Of a stretch of 8,841 bases of DNA, positions 1-5,750 are shown in pieces. The number at the start of each line of letters is the position of its first letter. Position 1 is the first letter of the stretch. Both the position numbers and the translations under genes were made by a program. Source of the DNA: Candidatus Methanosuratincola sp. (GTDB lineage: Archaea > Thermoproteota > Methanomethylicia > Methanomethylicales > Methanomethylicaceae); NCBI GenBank assembly GCA_029907755.1, contig JARYLH010000057.1:1-8841 (forward strand), given 5' to 3'. The notes below the pieces were generated by a model. That model worked only from the letters and a program-made list of their open reading frames with translations. It made no database searches and was not told where the DNA came from.

Positions 1-2
1 TG

Positions 3-47
3 ATCTACGCCCTGTCGTTCCTGGGCCTCGCCTTCCTCCTGATCTGA
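3..47 (+). CDS. C-terminal tail of a membrane protein (possibly archaeal ATP synthase proteolipid)
   Basis: Only the last 14 codons are inside the window, in frame 3, ending with TGA at 45-47 and followed directly by a second TGA. The residues (IYALSFLGLAFLLI) are almost wholly hydrophobic and look like the end of a final transmembrane helix. Archaeal A-type ATP synthase K (proteolipid) subunits often end in a helix of the form IYAL followed by small hydrophobic residues, so that family is a possible identity. Fourteen residues cannot establish it, and any small membrane protein could end this way. The frame is open to the left edge. Confidence 0.4.
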   Translation: MYALSFLGLAFLLI

Positions 48-97
48 TGAGGCACGGGCAGGCAGCGAGGAGGGGCTTTAGTCGGCTCGGAGGTTGG

Positions 98-186
98 CGG
101 GCCCGTCGGGATTTGAACCCGAGACCAACGGGTATCTTCGATCCATCTTAAAAGCCCGCTGCTCTACCGTACTGAGCTACGGGCCC
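98..186 (-). tRNA. tRNA-Lys(UUU) with a 15-nt intron
   Basis: Read on the minus strand, a complete cloverleaf can be folded. The 7-bp acceptor stem pairs GGGCCCG (186-180) with CGGGCCC (105-99), and the discriminator base is G at 98. The D-arm is GCTC/GAGC. The anticodon stem is GCGGG/CCCGT. The T-arm is TCGGG-TTCAAAT-CCCGA. The 3' CCA is encoded in the genome (95-97 reads TGG on the plus strand). The anticodon loop reads C-TTTT-A and is then interrupted by extra bases before A38 and the 3' half of the stem. With the insert removed, the loop is CUUUUAA, giving anticodon UUU for lysine. The gene is divergent from hisS and shares its AT-rich upstream block. Confidence 0.95.
134..148 (-). other. 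tRNA intron at position 37/38 in a bulge-helix-bulge fold
   Basis: The 15-nt insert lies between A37 (149) and A38 (133). It can form the standard archaeal splicing motif. Tip-loop bases C32-U33-U34-U35 pair with intron bases 10-13 (GAAG), giving three Watson-Crick pairs and one U-G pair. Two 3-nt bulges flank this helix: U36-A37 with intron base 1, and intron bases 14-15 with A38. The remaining intron bases close a 2- or 3-bp mini-hairpin (GA(T)/(A)TC). The expected substrate enzyme is EndA, a homologue of which lies at 2437-2973 but lacks the catalytic histidine. Confidence 0.88.
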
Positions 187-211
187 CCTGATGTTAGGGG
201 AAGGTTCGCCT

Positions 212-225
212 ATTAATATTTTTAA
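212..225. promoter_or_regulatory. Shared AT-rich promoter block between tRNA-Lys and hisS
   Basis: A run of only A and T (ATTAATATTTTTAA) lies about 26-39 bp upstream of the tRNA 5' end on the minus strand, and about 42-55 bp upstream of the first possible hisS start (TTG 267). Archaeal TATA boxes sit roughly 26 bp before the transcription start, so one block could serve both directions. It is the only AT-rich stretch in this spacer. A 7-bp inverted repeat (203-209 and 244-250) flanks it. Which bases are used in each direction cannot be told from sequence. Confidence 0.5.
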
Positions 226-302
226 TCGCATCCTTCAGAGCATGCGAACCAAAGAGATTTGTTTATTTGAATGAGAAAACATCTCTTCTCCAGGCGAAGA
301 AG

Positions 303-1628
303 ATGAAGCTTGGCAAACCAAGGGGAACTCGCGACTTTTTGCCCGAGGAGATGAAGATCCGAAGGGAGATCATGGACAGAATAAGGTCGATTTTTGAACT
401 ACACGGATTCGAGGAGATGGACACTCCAGCTTTGGAACTTTGGGAGGTTCTTGCAACCAAGGGCGGGGAGGAGGTTGAGAGGCAGATCTACAAGTTCCAA
501 GACAAGGGCGGAAGGTGGCTGGGTCTGAGGTTCGACCTTACGGTCCCCCTTGCAAGGGTTGTCTCAAACACCCCTGATCTGCCAAAGCCATTCAAGCGCT
601 ACTGCATTTCGAAGGTTTGGAGGTACGAGGAGCCCCAGAGCGGCAGGTTCAGGGAGTTTGTGCAAGCAGACATAGATATAGTCGGAACCCCTAGAATCGA
701 GGCGGACATGGAATGCCTCTCGACAGCCGTTGACGCGCTCCGAGAACTAGGCTTGGACGACTTCGAAGTCAAGATCAACAACAGGAAGATCCTCGAGGGG
801 ATGGTCGAGGTCCTTGGGATCGAGAGCAGGATCGCCGAAGGGATATTCCATGCGCTCGATAGGCTCGAGAAGGTCGGGGAGGAGGAGGTCGCGAGGGCCA
901 TAGGAGCGCTTGGCGTGGAGGAGGAGACGGTTTCAAGGCTGCTTGACTTTACCAGGTTCAAGGGCGATGAGGCCATAGCCTACGTTGAAAAAGAGTTGAG
1001 ACCGAGCAACAAGGCACTCGAGGGCATAAACGAATTGAAGAGGATGATGGGGCTCTCAAAGGCGTTCGGTCTGGAAGGTACAATGGTGGTCGACTTCAGC
1101 CTTGTCAGGGGACTCGACTACTACACCGGACCCGTCTTCGAGGTCAAGACCAAGAGCAAAGGCATCGGGAGCATCGCAGGGGGAGGGAGATACGACCGCT
1201 TGATCGAGAAGTTCGGCGGAATCCCCACGCCCGCAACAGGAATATCGTTGGGCGTCGAGAGGCTTTATGAAGTTCTTTCGGAAGAGATGAAGGTTTTCGC
1301 TGCGCCGACAACGAAAGTCTTTGTTGCGTGCATAGGCGATGAAAACGTCCCTCAGGCGATTGGGGTTTGCAGGGAGCTGATCAAGCACAAAATCCCGTCG
1401 GAGACAGACCTGATGGGCAGGAAGCTTGGGAGGCAGCTTGAGTATGCAAATTCGAAAGGAATCCCCTTCGTACTGATAGTTGGGCCTGAGGAGATAAAGA
1501 CCGGCACATTCAAGCTCAAGGAGATGGGCAGGAAGATAGAGCACCCGGTCAGGCTAGGAGAGGTTCCTGACCTCATAAGTAAGCTCGAGGAGTCATCTCA
1601 ACAAGCCCCCAGCCAAGAAGGCCACTAG
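303..1628 (+). CDS. hisS: Histidyl-tRNA synthetase
   Basis: Cytoplasmic class II aminoacyl-tRNA synthetase that charges tRNA-His with histidine using ATP. Counted from ATG 303 (441 aa), the protein opens with the family's KPRGTRDFLP signature. Motif 2 begins near residue 107 (RYEEPQSGRFREF), the histidine-binding RGLDYYTGPVFEV near 269, and GGGRYDRL near 293, leading into motif 3 (ATGISLGVERL). The last ~100 residues form the anticodon-binding domain. The length is normal for the family. An in-frame TTG at 267 would add 12 residues ahead of the conserved N-terminus. Neither start has a strong Shine-Dalgarno, and ATG 303 fits the family better. The 3' end overlaps the convergent prenyltransferase gene by 36 bp. 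The gene is divergent from tRNA-Lys. Confidence 0.96.
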   Translation: MKLGKPRGTRDFLPEEMKIRREIMDRIRSIFELHGFEEMDTPALELWEVLATKGGEEVERQIYKFQDKGGRWLGLRFDLTVPLARVVSNTPDLPKPFKRYCISKVWRYEEPQSGRFREFVQADIDIVGTPRIEADMECLSTAVDALRELGLDDFEVKINNRKILEGMVEVLGIESRIAEGIFHALDRLEKVGEEEVARAIGALGVEEETVSRLLDFTRFKGDEAIAYVEKELRPSNKALEGINELKRMMGLSKAFGLEGTMVVDFSLVRGLDYYTGPVFEVKTKSKGIGSIAGGGRYDRLIEKFGGIPTPATGISLGVERLYEVLSEEMKVFAAPTTKVFVACIGDENVPQAIGVCRELIKHKIPSETDLMGRKLGRQLEYANSKGIPFVLIVGPEEIKTGTFKLKEMGRKIEHPVRLGEVPDLISKLEESSQQAPSQEGH

Positions 1629-2462
1629 AGCCAAAATCATCCAGTATCGCACCTGGGTCTTGATTTTCAATGCAGGAACCCTTCCGCTCTCCTTGATAAT
1701 CCTATAGGACGAATAGGCAAACCCTGCATCTACAGGCAGGACCAGCAATACGTAAGCGAGACCGAGCTGCCCGAAAACATACGGAAGCGGGGTTATGGCG
1801 ACTGCAGTAAGGTAGAACAGCGCCGAGACCAAAGCCGCAGTCTTTTCCCCCCTGACCAGGGCCACTGTCCTGATCCCTCGCAACTTGTCACCCTCCGTGT
1901 CTGCTATCCCCTTAGTCACCTCCCTCCCAGTGTTCGCAAGGAAGGCAAGAAGGAAAAAGGCAACAGAGGTAACATTGACGCTACCTAGGATGACTATACC
2001 ACCGTATAGAAAGGGCATCGCTACGCAATAGGAAACCATCAAGTTTCCCCAGATTCCAGTCTTTTTGCCGTAGAGGTTGTATAAAGCTGAGGTCACAAAG
2101 GTCAGCACCGCAAGGAAGACTGCACCTTCCCTGAACGGGAATGCGGAGATTATTCCTATCGCGCCAGTCAGAGCGGATATTGTTAGTGCCGCAGTCTTGG
2201 AAATTACGCCCGACGGCAACGGGCGATCCGGTTGGTTCACCCGATCGATCTCCAAATCGACGTAGTCGTTCATCGCCATTGAGGAGGCGGTAAGGAAAAA
2301 AGAGACCGAGAAGCCGAGCGCCATCTCGAAAAGCGAAGGGATCCTTCCCAGAACAGCTATCTCGCCTATTATCACTGCTACCCCCATCATAAGGGAGTTT
2401 GTGGGGCGTATCAGCCGTAGAATCGCAACTGCAGTCTCATAGACTGACTTCGGTTGTGTCAT
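1593..2462 (-). CDS. UbiA-family prenyltransferase, probable digeranylgeranylglyceryl phosphate synthase
   Basis: Membrane enzyme expected to transfer a second geranylgeranyl chain to geranylgeranylglyceryl phosphate, the second ether-bond step of archaeal lipid synthesis. Counted from ATG 2462 (289 aa), the first Asp-rich motif NDYVDLEID is at 65-73, followed by RVNQPDRPLPSG. The second motif, KGIADTEGDKLRG, lies around 183-195. Hydrophobic segments before, between and after these match the 8-9 helix UbiA fold. The NDYxDxEIDRxNxPDRPxPSG pattern is typical of the archaeal lipid enzyme rather than quinone or haem prenyltransferases. An in-frame ATG lies 27 bp upstream at 2489. I chose 2462 because AGGTGAG (2473-2479) sits about 10 nt before it. 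The start lies inside the end of the endA-like gene, so the two are probably cotranscribed and coupled. Confidence 0.86.
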   Translation of the reverse strand: MTQPKSVYETAVAILRLIRPTNSLMMGVAVIIGEIAVLGRIPSLFEMALGFSVSFFLTASSMAMNDYVDLEIDRVNQPDRPLPSGVISKTAALTISALTGAIGIISAFPFREGAVFLAVLTFVTSALYNLYGKKTGIWGNLMVSYCVAMPFLYGGIVILGSVNVTSVAFFLLAFLANTGREVTKGIADTEGDKLRGIRTVALVRGEKTAALVSALFYLTAVAITPLPYVFGQLGLAYVLLVLPVDAGFAYSSYRIIKESGRVPALKIKTQVRYWMILALVAFLAGGLLR

Positions 2463-2973
2463 AGTAAGTGATCTCACCTTGCCTGTCAATGACTGCCAAG
2501 ATAAGGTCTTTCTTTGATAGCTTGGCGGATTCAGATATGGAGGCTATGTCTGAAACCCTGACCGTCTTACCTTCAACAAGGCCATAGACAAGGTATTTTG
2601 CTGGCTCCTTGCCCACTGAGGCACCCCGTTCGTAAACCCGGTATTCCAACTTCGGTCCGAACCCAGGCTTAACCGTGTAGCCCCGCTTCCTGAGATCGGA
2701 GTACAGTAGAAATTTCAGCCAGATCTCTGGCTCATAGCCCTCGAGCAGCTTCAAGAGCGAAGGAAAGTCCAAAATCCCCCCCTGCTCATCGCATACCGCT
2801 ATTTTTTCGCGTTCGACGAGGTGCAGCATCTCCACATCGCTCAGCTTCAGAACCCCTTTCTCCATGGTTCCTACGGCACCCTGCTGGTGTAGCCTGTCAG
2901 CATCAGGCCCGCTTACAATGCATTGGTTTCCTCTCATGACGGCTTTGGGCAGGGCTTCGGGCAACGCGAACAC
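2437..2973 (-). CDS. endA: tRNA-splicing endonuclease (EndA) homologue lacking the catalytic histidine
   Basis: EndA cuts bulge-helix-bulge introns out of archaeal pre-tRNA and rRNA. This 178-aa protein has the length of the homotetrameric type (179 aa in Methanocaldococcus jannaschii). It shows an N-terminal domain with LSDVEMLHLVEREKIAV, a linker, then the C-terminal nuclease domain beginning at YSDLRKRGYTVKPGFG. The M. jannaschii triad is Y115, H125, K156. Here the same spacing gives Y114 (in YRVYERG), P124 (in KEPAKYLV) and K155 (in KLSKKDLILA), so tyrosine and lysine are kept and histidine is proline (CCA, 2602-2604). This suggests either a structural subunit of an (alpha-beta)2 enzyme or an altered nuclease. 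The start is GTG 2973; an internal ATG at 2937 is possible. A TATA-like box at 2998-3007 would give a nearly leaderless transcript. The 3' end overlaps the UbiA-family gene by 26 bp. Confidence 0.87.
   Translation of the reverse strand: MFALPEALPKAVMRGNQCIVSGPDADRLHQQGAVGTMEKGVLKLSDVEMLHLVEREKIAVCDEQGGILDFPSLLKLLEGYEPEIWLKFLLYSDLRKRGYTVKPGFGPKLEYRVYERGASVGKEPAKYLVYGLVEGKTVRVSDIASISESAKLSKKDLILAVIDRQGEITYYDTTEVSL
2473..2479 (-). promoter_or_regulatory. Ribosome binding site of the UbiA-family gene
   Basis: AGGTGAG on the minus strand is complementary to the 3' end of 16S rRNA and lies about 10 nt before ATG 2462. It is inside the last codons of the upstream endA-like gene. It favours the 289-residue product over the start at 2489. 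Confidence 0.6.
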
Positions 2974-2997
2974 CTTTAAGACGAAGTAGACCAGAGG

Positions 2998-3007
2998 TTA
3001 TCTATAT
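2998..3007 (-). promoter_or_regulatory. Candidate TATA box for the endA-like gene
   Basis: The minus strand reads ATATAGATAA about 26 bp upstream of position 2976, just before the GTG start at 2973. This would give a leaderless or nearly leaderless transcript. The box overlaps the start codon of the divergent hycI-like gene. Confidence 0.4.
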
Positions 3008-3527
3008 GCTCTTCGAGGAGTCGCTCTCAGAGTTCCTAGAAGGCTGCAACCGCCTATTGATCGTTGGGGTCGGAAACAGGATGAGGGGCGACGATGCGGC
3101 GGGCTGTTCGGTAGCCAGGATCCTGCGAGGAAGGCTTAGAGGCAAAGGGAATGTCCTAGTCATGGATTGCGGCGGCGTCCCTGAGAATTTCACTTTGGAG
3201 ATGAAAAGATTCAGGCCTAGCCACATCCTGTTCATCGACGCGGTCGACATGGGGCTAAAACCCGGGGAGGCAAGGCTTGTCGAGGGCGACGAGTTGACTG
3301 GGGGATCGCTCTCGACCCACAAACAATCGCTAAAGCTCCTATTCTCGGTATTGAAGGAGGGGATCCCAGGGGTCAAGATAAAGCTCCTGGGGATCCAGCC
3401 GAAAACGATAGATTTCGGAACCAGGATCAGCTCCCAAGTTAGGGTGAGCGTAAGAGCGGTTGCGGATGGGATAAGCAAGTTGTATGGGGGTTCGATGCTT
3501 GAAAAGGACGATCGAATGGAAAGATGA
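3006..3527 (+). CDS. hycI: [NiFe]-hydrogenase maturation endopeptidase, HycI type
   Basis: Cytoplasmic protease that clips the C-terminal tail of a hydrogenase large subunit once nickel is in place. The 173-aa protein matches the HyaD/HybD/HycI family from end to end. It has GVGNRMRGDD at 21-30, DCGGVPEN (compare DGGSAPEN in E. coli HycI), FIDAVDMGLKPGEARL with D78 and D81, STHKQS with H105, and LGIQPKTIDFG. By analogy with HycI, D30, D81 and H105 are the nickel-sensing ligands. The HycI-like signatures point to a group 4 (membrane, energy-converting) or related hydrogenase as the substrate, but no hydrogenase subunit is in the window. ATG 3006 is preceded by GAGGT (2994-2998) with a 7-nt spacer. 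The end overlaps mtnA. The family call is firm; the precise substrate is inferred. Confidence 0.92.
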   Translation: MLFEESLSEFLEGCNRLLIVGVGNRMRGDDAAGCSVARILRGRLRGKGNVLVMDCGGVPENFTLEMKRFRPSHILFIDAVDMGLKPGEARLVEGDELTGGSLSTHKQSLKLLFSVLKEGIPGVKIKLLGIQPKTIDFGTRISSQVRVSVRAVADGISKLYGGSMLEKDDRMER

Positions 3528-4551
3528 TGGTGTTTACATAATCGACCAAACAGCCCTGCCAGACGAGCTGAGGATAATCAGGTGCGAAGATTATGAGAGG
3601 ATGGCTGTAGCCATAGAGCGCATGGAAATCAGGGGCGCGCCAGCCATTGGCGTCGCGGCAGCAATGGGCATTGCACTAGCAGCCAAGAACTGCAGTAATG
3701 GGCCTGAACTGCAGGAAAAGCTCAAGAGAGCATACAATAGACTGAAGTCCACAAGACCAACCGCCCGGAACCTTTTCTGGGCGCTGGAGAGGATGAGGAA
3801 AGTCTGGGAAGAGTCGCCAAAGGAAAGCAGCAACGCCCTCAAAGAGAAGGTAATAAACGAAGCCTTGGCGATTGCAGAGGAGGATGCGGCAGTTTGCAGA
3901 GACATCGGAAAGAATGGGGCTGCGCTGATCTCCGACGGAGACGGAGTCCTCACTCATTGTAATGCAGGAGCGCTCGCGTGCGTCGAGCACGGAACGGCAC
4001 TCGGCGTGATACGGACCGCCCACGAAGAAGGCAAGAAGTTCGTCGTATACGCGTGCGAGACGAGACCTCTGCTCCAAGGCGCCAGGCTTACTGCATTCGA
4101 GTTGAAGCAAGAGAAGATCCCTTTCAAGCTGATAACGGACAACATGGCGGCATACGTAATGAAGAAGGGGCTCGTGAAGAAGGTAATCGTCGGCGCGGAT
4201 CTGATTACCAGGCACGGCGACGTCGTCAACAAGATTGGAACTTACGGCTTGGCTGCTTTAGCCAAGCACCACAATATCCCGTTCTATGTCGCGGCGCCGC
4301 TCTCGACAATAGACCTCAACGCGAGACCGGACGGCGTGCCCATTGAGGAGAGGGCGCCATCTGAAGTGACCCACATCCGCGGGGTGCGGATTGCCCCAGA
4401 GGGCACAGAGGTGATCAATCCAGCCTTCGATCTGACTCCAAGGCAACTGGTATCGGCAATCATAACCGAGAGAGGAGTGGCACACCCTCCATACGACCTT
4501 TCACTCCTTTTCAGGCAGGGTAACAATCGAATAAACAGGATAGTTCGCTGA
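3484..4551 (+). CDS. mtnA: S-methyl-5-thioribose-1-phosphate isomerase
   Basis: Member of the eIF2B-like sugar-phosphate isomerase family. It interconverts 5-methylthioribose 1-phosphate and 5-methylthioribulose 1-phosphate in methionine salvage, after methylthioadenosine phosphorylase. Visible signatures are RGAPAIG at 50-56, THCNAGALA with C159, TRPLLQGARLTAFEL, and GADLITRHGD with D239 followed by NKIGTYGLA. C159 and D239 fall almost exactly where the Bacillus subtilis enzyme has catalytic C160 and D240, which favours MtnA over eIF2B regulatory subunits or ribose-1,5-bisphosphate isomerase. The length (355 aa) is normal. The ATG at 3484 lies inside hycI. A TTG at 3499 would give MKRTIEWKDD, closer to the usual N-terminus, with a G-run (3486-3490) 8 nt before it, so the true start may be 3499. 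The 3' end overlaps the convergent gene by 51 bp. Confidence 0.93.
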   Translation: MGVRCLKRTIEWKDDGVYIIDQTALPDELRIIRCEDYERMAVAIERMEIRGAPAIGVAAAMGIALAAKNCSNGPELQEKLKRAYNRLKSTRPTARNLFWALERMRKVWEESPKESSNALKEKVINEALAIAEEDAAVCRDIGKNGAALISDGDGVLTHCNAGALACVEHGTALGVIRTAHEEGKKFVVYACETRPLLQGARLTAFELKQEKIPFKLITDNMAAYVMKKGLVKKVIVGADLITRHGDVVNKIGTYGLAALAKHHNIPFYVAAPLSTIDLNARPDGVPIEERAPSEVTHIRGVRIAPEGTEVINPAFDLTPRQLVSAIITERGVAHPPYDLSLLFRQGNNRINRIVR

Positions 4552-5238
4552 ATCGTCGATCTCCTTCTTCCATTTTTCTCCAACTGCAATCAAGACAAAT
4601 ACCCCCGCGATCTCGGCCTTGCTCCTCTTGACCATGTTGACTAACGCTTTAAGCTGCTCGCCGGATCGGACCACATCGTCGGTTATCAGAACGCTGTCTC
4701 GCTTCTCGATCCCGTCCTTCGGCAGGTAAAGCGAGACCTGAATGCCTGCCTTTGAGACGGTGTAGGTCTCCTCAATAAAGTTCGATACACCGATCTCCTT
4801 GTCTTTCTTCGCGTACAGAATCGGGACGCTGAAAGCGGACGCGATATGGACAGCGAGTGGAATTCCATCTACAGCAACCGTGAGTACTTTGCTGACCCTT
4901 CTCCCTGCGAGCCTCTGGACCACGTGATCGGCAACATACCTCAAAAGCAGGGTATCGCCGAGAACCTTCGTGTTGTCCAAGAATCCACCCTTATCAAACG
5001 AGATCTTATCCATGATATGGCTGGTGACATCGTACCCCTTCTCCAGTTTATCTAGTATCGAGGTGGCCCGCTCAGGGCTTGGCAAGATGTGCCCCTTGAC
5101 GTAACGATTAAGCACAGTTATCGGAATGCCAGTAAGCTTCATCATCTCTTGGTATGACTTAACGCTTTTTGTAAGCCTAAGAAACTCGACTGCGCGTATC
5201 TGGCGCTTGAGATATTCATAGCGGGTCTCCTCACTCAT
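4501..5238 (-). CDS. HTH-phosphoribosyltransferase fusion, probable GfcR/PurR-like regulator
   Basis: The protein joins an N-terminal helix-turn-helix-like segment (about residues 24-60, SYQEMMKLTGIPITVLNRYV and following) to a type I phosphoribosyltransferase domain. That domain has a VDGIPLAVHIA ribose-phosphate loop near 123-133 and the PRPP signature LITDDVVRSGEQL at 184-196 with D187 and D188. This architecture is known in haloarchaeal GfcR and, by analogy, in bacterial PurR, where the domain senses PRPP or a related ligand rather than making nucleotides. The target here is not visible; purine, pyrimidine or sugar-phosphate genes are plausible. The open frame extends upstream to TTG 5277, but a TATA-like TTTAAAAT at 5264-5271 lies within that extension. 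ATG 5238 (245 aa) fits transcription from it, and ATG 5253 is an alternative. It lies 53 bp downstream of dut on the same strand. Confidence 0.8.
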   Translation of the reverse strand: MSEETRYEYLKRQIRAVEFLRLTKSVKSYQEMMKLTGIPITVLNRYVKGHILPSPERATSILDKLEKGYDVTSHIMDKISFDKGGFLDNTKVLGDTLLLRYVADHVVQRLAGRRVSKVLTVAVDGIPLAVHIASAFSVPILYAKKDKEIGVSNFIEETYTVSKAGIQVSLYLPKDGIEKRDSVLITDDVVRSGEQLKALVNMVKRSKAEIAGVFVLIAVGEKWKKEIDDSANYPVYSIVTLPEKE

Positions 5239-5263
5239 CCTGGTCATCTCCATAGGCGATATA

Positions 5264-5271
5264 ATTTTAAA
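5264..5271 (-). promoter_or_regulatory. Candidate TATA box for the HTH-phosphoribosyltransferase gene
   Basis: TTTAAAAT on the minus strand is centred about 27 bp before position 5241, next to the in-frame ATG at 5238. It suggests the gene has its own promoter downstream of dut and rules against the TTG at 5277 as the start. A second AT-rich stretch, AATTTATAAC, lies just after the dut stop (about 5282-5291). Confidence 0.45.
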
Positions 5272-5291
5272 CGGCAATTGCGTTATAAATT

Positions 5292-5750
5292 TTACATATC
5301 TATTGAAAATCTTTTGCTGCCCACTACCCCCTTGCTGTCCTGGTATTTCCCCGAATATGGACGCGAAGAAGGCATGTTCAGCTCATTGAAGACAATTTGG
5401 ACTAGGCGTTCCCCTTTTGAGATCCTAACATCCTTCCGACCCAGGTTCGCAACCGAAATTGTGAGCTGCCCCTTGAACCCTGGGTCGACGAACGCAAAGC
5501 TCCCCAAAATACCCTCACGGGCAAAGGAGGATCTGATGAAAAGCTCACCTGCAATAGATGGGGGGAGTTCGACCCTCTCTAGCGTATGGACAAGGGTCTG
5601 ATGGCCGCTCGGGATTTCCACATCCAGCCCGGCCCTTAAGTCGTACCCCGAAGGCGATAAGGAGTCGCTTGAGAAAGGCGAAATCTTCAATATACCCTCG
5701 TCAATGTAGCGCAGTATTGTGGTATCAGAGAGTATTGCCAACTGACTCAC
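5292..5750 (-). CDS. dut: dUTPase (archaeal DCD-fold type)
   Basis: Hydrolyses dUTP to dUMP and pyrophosphate, keeping uracil out of DNA and supplying dUMP for thymidylate. The 152-aa protein follows the archaeal dUTPase pattern: LSPSGYDLRAG at 31-41, RSSFAREGILGSFAFVDPGF at 73-92, RLVQIVF at 115-121, and the C-terminal PYSGKYQDSKGVVGSKR. The fold is shared with dCTP deaminase, but the deaminase's catalytic Glu in the G-x-[IL]-T-L-E element is replaced by S99 (GQLTIS). That supports dUTPase and argues against deamination. The GTG start at 5750 overlaps the stop of the PPC gene in a GTGA motif, implying coupled translation; TTG 5741 is a possible alternative start. It is the second gene of a PPC-dut unit. 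Confidence 0.88.
   Translation of the reverse strand: MSQLAILSDTTILRYIDEGILKISPFSSDSLSPSGYDLRAGLDVEIPSGHQTLVHTLERVELPPSIAGELFIRSSFAREGILGSFAFVDPGFKGQLTISVANLGRKDVRISKGERLVQIVFNELNMPSSRPYSGKYQDSKGVVGSKRFSIDM

Noticed and set aside
44..94. C/D-box small RNA (TGATGA near 45-50)
   Set aside because: The motif is a double stop codon, and no matching D box or closing stem follows before the tRNA.
98..186. Pseudo-tRNA because of the disrupted anticodon arm
   Set aside because: Removing 15 nt restores a perfect arm, and the insert fits a bulge-helix-bulge motif at the canonical 37/38 site.
1056..1544. Long minus-strand open frames inside hisS
   Set aside because: They are shadows of a gene with complete family motifs and show no recognisable domain themselves. 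The same holds for open frames opposite or out of phase with mtnA, mmsA, dut and the PPC gene.
5239..5277. Extended N-terminus of the HTH-phosphoribosyltransferase from TTG 5277
   Set aside because: The extra codons run through the TATA-like box and low-complexity A/T sequence, and an ATG at 5238 fits the predicted transcription start.
5292..5750. dCTP deaminase
   Set aside because: The catalytic glutamate position is serine, and the overall pattern follows archaeal dUTPase.
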